From the NCBI GenBank assembly GCA_945860255.1, contig CAMAQI010000022.1, forward strand, positions 1 through 21,561: DNA of 21,561 nt, in the 5' to 3' direction. This document shows positions 16,003-21,561 of the stretch, piece after piece. The notes below the pieces were generated by a model, which saw only the letters and a program-made list of their open reading frames with translations, was not told where the DNA came from and did not search any database. The first letter of the stretch is position 1, and every line of letters begins with the position of its first letter. The DNA comes from Methylacidiphilum caldifontis (lineage in GTDB: Bacteria > Verrucomicrobiota > Verrucomicrobiia > Methylacidiphilales > CAMAQI01). The translations under genes and the position numbers were made by a program.

Positions 16003-16008
16003 AGAAAA

Positions 16009-16509
16009 CTATTCCCCTATCTGCTCAACCGTCGATAGAATCAAAGGATTTAATTTTCGAATTCGATTTGACAACGTGCCCACTAAACCGATCAGCATCG
16101 TATTTGCAACGACAGGGTTATCCTCGAGAAACCGATCAAGCGACTCCTGACTGATGCGCCAAAGCTGCGTGAATTCATTGGGGGTCACCGTTCCACTTGC
16201 AGGTGCCTCCAGACGATCGAAAACGCTCATTTCTCCGACCGATTCTCCGGAAGGAATTTCACCCACCACATGAACCCCTTTGTCGGTAGTACGAGTCACC
16301 GTAAGACTACCTCGAACCACAAAATAAAGAAAAGTTTGGATCTCTCCTTCATTAATAATCGGCTGACCGGGACGACCTGGAAAGAACTCTCCATAGGAAG
16401 CTAAAACGTTACGATCGTCATCTTTGAGCTTGGCAAGCCAGCTCCTCGCGGGAAGTTGCAATGAAGAATTGTCGCTCATGAATGAAAGTATATCCATCCA
16501 TTCTCGCAT
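16009..16509 (-). CDS. Cyclic-nucleotide-binding-domain protein without effector domain
   Basis: The 166-residue protein (or 156 from the ATG at 16479) is essentially one CRP-like cNMP fold. Seen are FFPGRPGQPIINEGE (about 42-56), FLYFVVRGSLTV, and a phosphate-binding-cassette region GESVGEMSVFDRLEAPASGTV at 88-108, followed by helices containing SLDRFLEDNPVVANTMLIGLVGTLSNRIRKLN. There is no HTH or kinase domain. The arginine that normally binds the cyclic phosphate in the R-A/T-A segment is replaced (APASGTV, Ser105), so binding of cAMP or cGMP is doubtful. It is divergent from the cbiX-like gene (83 bases between starts). Confidence 0.85.
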   Translation of the reverse strand: MREWMDILSFMSDNSSLQLPARSWLAKLKDDDRNVLASYGEFFPGRPGQPIINEGEIQTFLYFVVRGSLTVTRTTDKGVHVVGEIPSGESVGEMSVFDRLEAPASGTVTPNEFTQLWRISQESLDRFLEDNPVVANTMLIGLVGTLSNRIRKLNPLILSTVEQIGE

Positions 16510-16592
16510 GAAAAGCCCGAAGTTTTAAGGAAAATAGTGCCTCTCAAAGAAACGGGTGGAATTATCCGTAACACCTGTCATCTTCTCAACTC

Positions 16593-17405
16593 ATGATTTC
16601 CTCTTCAACGCCCAAGCCCGCTCTCTTAATTGTCGGACACGGCTCGACGGTCAATGCTGACTCCAGCACCCCCACTTATGATCATGCCTGGACTCTCCGA
16701 AAATTAAACCACTTCTCTGAAGTTCACGAATGTTTCTGGAAGGAGGAACCTAATTTTCATCAATGCCTAGGGCAAATCGAAGCGGAAACGATTTATATTG
16801 TCCCGAATTTCATCAGCAGTGGCTATTTCACCGAACAGGTCATCCCTCGAGAACTTGAGCTCGATGGCCCGATCACACGCCGCAACGATCAAACCTTTTA
16901 CTATTGCGAACCGGTTGGACTTCATGAATCCATGACGGAGGTTCTTCTCCATCGCGCCCAAGAGGTGGTGACCTCCTCTGGCAAAACAGTAAGAGATCCT
17001 CAAAATACCTGTCTCTTTATTTTCGGACATGGAACGAATCTTAACGAAAATTCGACAAAAATTATTGAACATCAAGTCGAGAGGATCCGATCCCGCAATC
17101 TCTATGGCGAATGTCAATTTGCCTATATGGAGGAACCCCCTCTTGTCAAAGATTGGAAAACTCTCACGAATAAACCCGAGGTTGTTGCCGTCCCTTTTTT
17201 TATTGCAGATGGACTTCACTCTTTTATCGATATTCCGGTTCTTCTCGGTCTTACGGAAGAGGGGCATCCTCTTCAAACCCAAAATCCTCATCACATTGAG
17301 GGGAGAAACCTCTGGTATGCGAATGCCATTGGAACTGAACCGTTAATTGCAGATCTCATTCTTGCGCAAATAAAAAAATTCAATGAAACCCACCGCATTT
17401 CTTAA
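16593..17405 (+). CDS. CbiX-like sirohydrochlorin chelatase
   Basis: The 270-residue protein has two tandem chelatase-fold halves. The first carries LLIVGHGST (His16) and YIVPNFISSGYFTEQVIP. The second carries LFIFGHGTN (His146) and VVAVPFFIADGLHSFIDIP (His209). Both glycine-histidine strands are characteristic of CbiX/SirB enzymes, which insert cobalt or iron into sirohydrochlorin for cobalamin or siroheme. The metal cannot be told from sequence. The downstream gene overlaps its last 23 bases, so the two are translated together. The pair resembles Deinococcus DR2241, where chelatase and iron-sulphur parts sit in one chain. No other cobalamin or siroheme gene is present in the window. Confidence 0.82.
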   Translation: MISSSTPKPALLIVGHGSTVNADSSTPTYDHAWTLRKLNHFSEVHECFWKEEPNFHQCLGQIEAETIYIVPNFISSGYFTEQVIPRELELDGPITRRNDQTFYYCEPVGLHESMTEVLLHRAQEVVTSSGKTVRDPQNTCLFIFGHGTNLNENSTKIIEHQVERIRSRNLYGECQFAYMEEPPLVKDWKTLTNKPEVVAVPFFIADGLHSFIDIPVLLGLTEEGHPLQTQNPHHIEGRNLWYANAIGTEPLIADLILAQIKKFNETHRIS

Positions 17406-17970
17406 TGATTGGCTCCTCAGAACTCCCTCTCCATGGAAAATCGGTCAGATTCTGATTCAACCTGGATTTACCCTTTGCCATCAAGTGGATCAAAAATCCT
17501 CTGAGAGCCTTCGTCCAATCTCTCTGGAAAAGATCACGGATCTGATCAAAACCGCCGCAAACGGAAACTTTCGACCGCTCCGCTCCTCCCCCGATCTCCC
17601 CTCCGGCTGGATTCTCTCTCCCCTCTCCTTAGAGGAACTCATCCTCGCGCTTCGTCTCTTTTATCCAAGCGCTATTGCCCATTGGAGTGCCTGGTCTCAG
17701 CAGGCTCTTCGCATCACTCCTTACCAAGAGGCGGCGGAGCGACAAACGGGAATGTATCACTGCACCCGACTTCTGACCTTGGAGCAGCGAACCGCTTTAA
17801 CACAATCCGTCTGCGCTCAGGAATGCATGAAAAAAAGACTTTGGGAGCCGGCCGATCGCTTCACTTCAAGCCCCCAAGAAATCCCGCTTCTTTGTGCGGA
17901 ACCGTGCAACTATTTTATCCCCAAAGCACGTGAAGTCGTCAAATCCATGATCCCTTCAAAGAAATCGTGA
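17383..17970 (+). CDS. Cysteine-motif partner of CbiX, DR2241-like
   Basis: The 195-residue protein begins at an ATG inside the end of the chelatase gene. Its first two thirds look like a globular mixed domain (SPLSLEELILALRLFYPSAIAHWSAWSQQALRITPY). The last third has conserved-looking cysteines C127 (MYHCTRLLTL), C144 and C148 (CAQECMKKRLW), and C171 and C175 (CAEPCNYF). This fits the iron-sulphur-binding C-terminal part known from DR2241-type CbiX proteins, here as a separate chain. It may assist electron transfer or metal delivery to the chelatase. I recall the family but cannot test it here. A divergent YP_-type hypothetical is the alternative. Confidence 0.65.
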   Translation: MKPTAFLNDWLLRTPSPWKIGQILIQPGFTLCHQVDQKSSESLRPISLEKITDLIKTAANGNFRPLRSSPDLPSGWILSPLSLEELILALRLFYPSAIAHWSAWSQQALRITPYQEAAERQTGMYHCTRLLTLEQRTALTQSVCAQECMKKRLWEPADRFTSSPQEIPLLCAEPCNYFIPKAREVVKSMIPSKKS

Positions 17971-18014
17971 TAGCTCTTTTAAAAAAAGTTGTCACCATTG
18001 CAGTCTAGAGGTTT

Positions 18015-19181
18015 ATGAAAAACAACGAGATCGCCTCCTATCCCGCATCTGATGAACTTCGATTGCGAGTCTATCAATTTCTTAAACTGATCAGTCAAAG
18101 TCGACTTTTGGGAGCCTCCCCTTTATCCGAGCCTAAAATCTGTCAACTCCTGCATATGCCACGAACACTTGTCCATGAAGCCCTCATGCGCCTTGTTCAA
18201 GAAGATCAACTCGCTGTCACGGAGGAGGGCTTTCAATCGATCACTCCTTCGCTCATGACACAGGGACGAATTCTTTTTTTTCATCATCAAGACTTTTTTG
18301 AAACCCCCTATGCCATTCATATTGATTACTTAATTGGAGCCGCTCTCCACTGGGAAGCCTGCGGATGGCAAACTCAAGTCATGCATATGCGGGATCCTCA
18401 TCCGGATCTCGAAAAATATCTCCTCTCCATGGTAAAATCGGGAGTGAGGGGAATCGTGGTGACGGGAACAATTCCTCATGCGATTCTCAAGACGATCAAG
18501 CGATTGAAGATTCCAACGATTCTTCTGGGAAATTCCACGTTTTATCAGAACGATTTTGGAGTCGTCTGCTCAGAAAACTTTAATGGAATGGTGGAACTTG
18601 TTCGCGATGTCCTCCGTAAAGGCCATCAAAAAATAGCCTATTTTGCCTCCGGCATCCTCTCTCACCACGGCCAGCAAGATCGACTGACCGCTTACGAACA
18701 AGTCATGCTCGATGCAGGACTCCCTTATTCACGTGACTTCGTCTATAGGGAACCGTACCGTCCTCAATTTGCAATCCACACCGCAGAACTGATTGCAAAG
18801 AAAATCGACCGCCCCACCGCGATTATCTGTGGCAGTGACCGAGAGGCCTTCGAACTCATTGCGGCACTCAAAAACCAATCGATTAAAGTACCGTGTGAAA
18901 TCGGCGTGACAGGGTTTTATAATACGATCTTAAACCTCATAACAGAGCCCCCCTTGACCTCCATTGATATTCGAGGCCAAACGATGGGAAGCCTTGCCGC
19001 TCACTACCTTCTTCAAAACCTCGATTCCTCTCAAATCCCGATTCGAATTCTCGTCCCGACAAAATTACAAATCCGTAGCTCGGTTCTGACCCTTCTGGGA
19101 ACTCGTTCCTCGATAGAAGATCATGCCCGAAAGACCAGTGTCATCCGGATGAATGATGACGATGATTTGATCCAATTTTAA
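18015..19181 (+). CDS. Transcriptional regulator: GntR-type wHTH plus LacI-type sensor
   Basis: The 388-residue protein has an N-terminal winged HTH (about 10-75: LRVYQFLKLISQSRLLGASPLSEPKICQLLHMPRTLVHEALMRLVQEDQLAV), close to the GntR pattern. A LacI/periplasmic-binding-protein-type domain follows (about 85-360: GRILFFHHQDF, VRGIVVTGTIPHAIL, PTILLGNSTF, FNGMVELVRDVLRKGHQKIAYFA, RPTAIICGSDREAFELIAALKNQSIKVP, ITEPPLTSIDIRGQTMGSLAAHYLL). Such fusions sense sugars or related ligands and control catabolic genes. The ligand and target operon are not apparent; no sugar operon sits nearby. It lies 44 bases after the DR2241-like gene on the same strand and could be cotranscribed. Confidence 0.85.
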   Translation: MKNNEIASYPASDELRLRVYQFLKLISQSRLLGASPLSEPKICQLLHMPRTLVHEALMRLVQEDQLAVTEEGFQSITPSLMTQGRILFFHHQDFFETPYAIHIDYLIGAALHWEACGWQTQVMHMRDPHPDLEKYLLSMVKSGVRGIVVTGTIPHAILKTIKRLKIPTILLGNSTFYQNDFGVVCSENFNGMVELVRDVLRKGHQKIAYFASGILSHHGQQDRLTAYEQVMLDAGLPYSRDFVYREPYRPQFAIHTAELIAKKIDRPTAIICGSDREAFELIAALKNQSIKVPCEIGVTGFYNTILNLITEPPLTSIDIRGQTMGSLAAHYLLQNLDSSQIPIRILVPTKLQIRSSVLTLLGTRSSIEDHARKTSVIRMNDDDDLIQF

Positions 19182-19276
19182 TCATAAATCGGCCAAAGAC
19201 CGAAACCAAGGATCTCTCCTCAATGAAACATTCTCTGCCTCATTCCAGTCACATTGAATTCCGATTTATGAATTTT
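19182..19276 (+). other. Potential structured RNA or terminator downstream of the wHTH-LacI gene
   Basis: TCATAAATCGG (19182-19192) and CCGATTTATGA (19261-19271) are perfect 11-base inverted arms, starting immediately after the stop codon. Inside, TCAATG (19220-19225) and CATTGA (19252-19257) can pair as well. ATTTTT follows the outer stem. It may be a long terminator or a small structured RNA. No protein is visible in 19182-19307. Confidence 0.4.
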
Positions 19277-19307
19277 TAAAAACAGTGAGTCGTTGCAATT
19301 TTCCAAT

Positions 19308-19350
19308 TCGTGTCCTTAGCGGCTTCGCTTGAGAAAAATGCCTTTAAATT
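19308..19350. repeat. Dispersed repeat copy downstream of the MOSC gene
   Basis: TCGTGTCCTTAGCGGCTTCG...GAGAAAAATGCCTTTAAAT parallels the copy at 20150-20189 (TTTGTGTTTCTGTGGCTTGG...GAGAATGCCTTTAAAT). The two lie in the same orientation on either side of the MOSC gene. Confidence 0.6.
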
Positions 19351-19416
19351 GATTCCTTAGGTTGACGCCGATGCGCTCATGCGGGACGGAGATGTGCCAA
19401 ATTTTGGGTTTAAGAA

Positions 19417-19881
19417 CTACGATTGATCGGATTTTTTCAGCACCCCGTCACACAAAATTTTCGCTCGCAATCCGCCGTTCCCTTTTAACATTGCCTCTGC
19501 CCCTACACCAATCGCTTGATCCATCCAATAGCACGGTTTACATTCCTCAACCCCTTGAAATTCGACTCCTTGAATTTCAAACTTCTGACCAATCCACTGA
19601 TTTAGATCGACCCCTTCCGTGATGACATTTCTCCTCAAGAGAGTTAAATCGACTTTCTCAATTTTTAGATCTTGAAAAAGCTGCATTCCGACTTCGTAAG
19701 AAAAAAAGGTAATCTGACCTTTAAAATCAGTTTTATAATCAAAAAAACGATCTCCTCGAATTCCCTTTCCAGAAACACATTCGATCGCGGTTTTTTCCAT
19801 GATTTGATAATCGGAGGCCGGCTTGCCATGATGCCCGACAAAATTATGCCCCTCAGAGATATAAAGCGCTAAAATCTTCAC
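19417..19881 (-). CDS. MOSC-domain protein
   Basis: From the GTG at 19881 the product is 154 residues: VKILALYISEGHNFVGHHGKP, then VSGKGIRGDRFFDYKTDFKGQITFFSYEVG, LLRRNVITEGVDLNQWIGQKFEIQGVEF, and the C-terminal EECKPCYWMDQAIGVGAEAMLKGNGGLRAKIL. The strongly conserved cysteine in CKPCYW and the GRGGLRA-like end are MOSC features. MOSC domains bind sulphur or molybdenum-cofactor groups; small stand-alone forms are mostly uncharacterised. The frame stays open upstream to a TTG at 20004, but those 41 extra codons run into the dispersed repeat at 19969-20027, so the upstream start is unlikely. The gene is bracketed by repeats and convergent with the wHTH-LacI gene. Confidence 0.82.
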   Translation of the reverse strand: MKILALYISEGHNFVGHHGKPASDYQIMEKTAIECVSGKGIRGDRFFDYKTDFKGQITFFSYEVGMQLFQDLKIEKVDLTLLRRNVITEGVDLNQWIGQKFEIQGVEFQGVEECKPCYWMDQAIGVGAEAMLKGNGGLRAKILCDGVLKKSDQS

Positions 19882-19968
19882 CGCTCGAAGATCCCATACA
19901 ACCAATTCCTTTGGCAATGAAAAATCCACTTCACGAGGAGAGACGCGCGGCTGTCCAAAACCTAGAGG

Positions 19969-20190
19969 GATAACGGGGGATACAGGAACTTGTTTGAGCC
20001 GCAAAAGAACGCAAAGAACACAAAAACAAAACCATTTTTAACCACGAATGGACATGGATGAACACGGATTTAAAACTTGGAGAATTTTGTATTTACCTTT
20101 GCGGTTAAAATTTGACTTTCCGCTGCAAACAGTAAATTTGACTGAATTTCTTTGTGTTTCTGTGGCTTGGTGTGAGAATGCCTTTAAATC
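19969..20190. repeat. Cluster of dispersed repeats between the MOSC gene and kdsA
   Basis: Positions 19969-20027 are an inverse copy of the 9049-9108 repeat (GCCGCAAAAGAACGCAAAGA core with a GATAACGGGGGATACAGGAA flank). Positions 20040-20070 carry ACCACGAATGGACATGGATG followed by AACACGGATTT, a near-periodic unit. Positions 20150-20189 carry the second arm type, TTTGTGTTTCTGTGGCTTGG. I see no gene in 20005-20292. Confidence 0.7.
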
Positions 20191-20292
20191 AACCACCCAC
20201 CGTCTATCGACCTCCAAAACAGAGCCTATTTTGGAGAGGAGCCGACACATAACCCTTGACCCCTTCCTTTTTACAGGGATTGTTCTCTCGGT

Positions 20293-21084
20293 ATGGCTCT
20301 TACTCCTTTCTTTCTCGTCGCGGGACCTTGTGTGATTGAATCCGAAGCGCTTCTTTTTGAGGTGGCTGAAAAAATGAAATCGATCACCGACTCCCTCAAA
20401 ATCCCCTTTTATTTCAAGGCCTCCTTTGATAAAGCGAATCGGACCTCCGGAAAATCATACCGAGGAATCGGGCCTGAAGAGGGACTTCAACTCCTCGCCA
20501 AGATTAAAAAGGAATTTCAACTCCCCGTCCTCACCGATATCCATGAGATTGATCATGCCGCCCTTGCGGCACAATATGTCGATGTTCTCCAAATTCCGGC
20601 TTTTCTCTGCCGTCAAACCGATCTCCTCGTCGCTGCCGCTCTCACCGGAAAGATTGTGAATGTCAAAAAAGGGCAATTCCTTGCCCCTGAAGATGTCAAT
20701 GCGATCGCCGATAAACTCAAAGCCTCAGGCTGTAAAGAATATTGGATGACCGAGCGGGGAACCACCTTCGGCTATCACAATCTCGTTGTCGATATGAGAA
20801 GCCTCGCCCAAATGCGAGCTGCTGGACATCCGGTGGTTTTTGATGCAACGCACTCCGTCCAACGTCCAGGAGGTCTTGGAAATGCCACAGGGGGAGATCG
20901 AACCATGGCTCCTGTCCTTGCCCGAGCAGCGGTGGCAGTGGGAGTCAACGGTCTTTTTATCGAAACCCACCCCAATCCAGATCAGGCACTCTCGGATGGA
21001 CCCAACATGATTCCTCTTGCCCAGATGGAAGGTCTTCTGCAAAACTTAAAGTCGATCCATGAAGCCGCCTCTCTTTGTTCGTAA
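20293..21084 (+). CDS. kdsA: 3-deoxy-D-manno-octulosonate 8-phosphate synthase, metal-dependent type
   Basis: The 263-residue enzyme condenses phosphoenolpyruvate with arabinose 5-phosphate to Kdo-8-phosphate for the LPS inner core (EC 2.5.1.55). Family blocks are VAGPCVIESE, FKASFDKANRTS, LPVLTDIHE, IPAFLCRQTDLL, NVKKGQFLAPED, TERGTTFGYHNLVVDMRSL, FDATHSVQRPGGLG, and ETHPNPDQALSDGPNM. The metal-ligand set C13, H187, E224 and D235 keeps exactly the spacing of Cys11, His185, Glu222 and Asp233 known from the Aquifex enzyme, so this is the metal-dependent class and not the Asn-type enzyme of E. coli. The lptC-like gene overlaps its last 26 bases, placing Kdo synthesis and LPS export in one operon. 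Confidence 0.96.
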   Translation: MALTPFFLVAGPCVIESEALLFEVAEKMKSITDSLKIPFYFKASFDKANRTSGKSYRGIGPEEGLQLLAKIKKEFQLPVLTDIHEIDHAALAAQYVDVLQIPAFLCRQTDLLVAAALTGKIVNVKKGQFLAPEDVNAIADKLKASGCKEYWMTERGTTFGYHNLVVDMRSLAQMRAAGHPVVFDATHSVQRPGGLGNATGGDRTMAPVLARAAVAVGVNGLFIETHPNPDQALSDGPNMIPLAQMEGLLQNLKSIHEAASLCS

Positions 21085-21561
21085 ACGATTCCTCTCCGGT
21101 CTGTTCCTCTTGGGAACTCTCCTTGGATTTCTTGCCCCACTCGAGGCGCAAATCTCGACGACGATCGGTTCTGTCGTCAAAGGATTCTCTCTGCCTCAAC
21201 ATAACGAAGAGGGGGAGCTGATCTCCAAAATCGCAGGCACCCAAGCGAACACCGTCAGTCCGAACCGCGCGGTGATCAAAGAACTCGTCATGGAGTTTTA
21301 TCATAAAGGAGAGGTCACGATGAAAGTCACCTCCCCGAAATGTGACTACTGGTTTCTTCAAAACCGACTCAACACCCGTGATGGAGTCACGATTGAACGA
21401 GATAATATGGTCATCACCGCACAGAATTTTCAGTGGGAAGAAAAGGCCAAAAAAGGGATTCTTCAAAAAAACGTCTCGGTCGTTCTTAAAGATTTTAATC
21501 TTTCAAAAGAAATTCCCCTCCGCTCAACGACTCCTCTGATTCCTGAGTCCCTGCCAGTTGA
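21059..21561 (+). CDS. lptC: LptC-like LPS-export periplasmic protein, partial at the window edge
   Basis: The ATG at 21059 lies in the end of kdsA (26-base overlap, another frame) and the frame is open for 167 codons to the window end. Residues 1-31 are a signal peptide or membrane anchor (RKRFLSGLFLLGTLLGFLAPLEAQ). The rest fits LptC/DUF1239 proteins: GFSLPQHNEEGELISKIAGTQANTVSPNRAVIKELVMEFYHKGEVTMKVTSPKCDY, then VTIERDNMVITAQNFQWEEKAKKGILQKNVSVVL. LptC links the inner-membrane LptBFG complex to the LptA bridge that carries LPS to the outer membrane. Its place after kdsA supports the call. Sequence similarity in LptC is low, so OstA/LptA-like is the alternative. The end lies outside the window. 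Confidence 0.75.
   Translation, partial: MKPPLFVRKRFLSGLFLLGTLLGFLAPLEAQISTTIGSVVKGFSLPQHNEEGELISKIAGTQANTVSPNRAVIKELVMEFYHKGEVTMKVTSPKCDYWFLQNRLNTRDGVTIERDNMVITAQNFQWEEKAKKGILQKNVSVVLKDFNLSKEIPLRSTTPLIPESLPV

Noticed and set aside
16767..17294. 175-codon antisense frame opposite the chelatase gene
   Set aside because: The plus strand carries both histidine motifs of the CbiX fold; the antisense product is basic and motif-free.
20240..20292. TTGACC near 20247 as the kdsA -35 element
   Set aside because: At a 17-base spacing the -10 position reads ATTGTT-like sequence, too weak to call a promoter.
20957..21466. 169-codon antisense frame opposite kdsA end and the lptC-like gene
   Set aside because: The plus-strand frame has a signal peptide and LptC-like pattern; the antisense frame spans two real genes without a motif.

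Overview
The window is bacterial chromosomal DNA of moderate GC with no rRNA, tRNA or CRISPR seen. Lipopolysaccharide genes (hldD, kdsA, an LptC-like protein), a TonB-dependent outer-membrane receptor and a signal-peptide-bearing DUF192 protein show a diderm, Gram-negative-type cell. The mix of a metal-type KdsA followed by LptC, a two-gene CbiX/DR2241-like pair, uronate isomerase, a GntR-type wHTH fused to a LacI-type sensor, and dispersed 'GCCGCAAAAGAACGCAAA' / 'ACCACGAATGGACA' repeats suggests the Verrucomicrobiota/Planctomycetota superphylum, perhaps an Opitutae-like verrucomicrobium. That placement is inference; no phylogenetic marker was tested.

Positions 1-9000 are a signalling region with signs of decay. 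A three-PAS sensor kinase (145-1530, minus) stops just before its ATPase domain would begin. A small unknown protein (1803-2027) and an AAA/DUF4143 ATPase (2066-3322, minus) follow; the ATPase has a perfect inverted repeat over its own promoter. Next is a minus-strand operon, read from high to low coordinates: GAF histidine kinase, membrane (7TM plus CHASE-like) histidine kinase, and a stand-alone Rcp1-type receiver. The GAF kinase is split by a complete 1447-bp IS4-family insertion sequence (6875-8321) with perfect 24-bp terminal inverted repeats and 9-bp target duplications. Removing the IS and one duplication restores a 408-residue kinase frame, so the insertion looks recent.

Positions 9000-14430 hold hldD (plus), uxaC (minus), a TonB-dependent receptor (minus) without a visible signal peptide that starts inside the 3' end of yggS, and yggS itself. 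Positions 14480-19200 hold a LysR regulator, a secreted DUF192 protein, a cNMP-domain protein, a cbiX/DR2241-like overlapping gene pair (sirohydrochlorin/cobalamin or siroheme branch), and a wHTH-LacI regulator. Positions 19200-21561 hold a MOSC-domain protein bracketed by dispersed repeats, then kdsA overlapped by an lptC-like gene that runs off the right edge.

The main points of interest are the exact IS disruption of the kinase phosphoacceptor domain and the chimeric kinase frame it creates, the dispersed repeat family (which supplies the C-terminal tail of the DUF192 protein and flanks the MOSC gene), the operator-like palindrome at the AAA/DUF4143 gene, and the truncated kinase and receptor. 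No wholly new multi-gene system could be supported from sequence alone.
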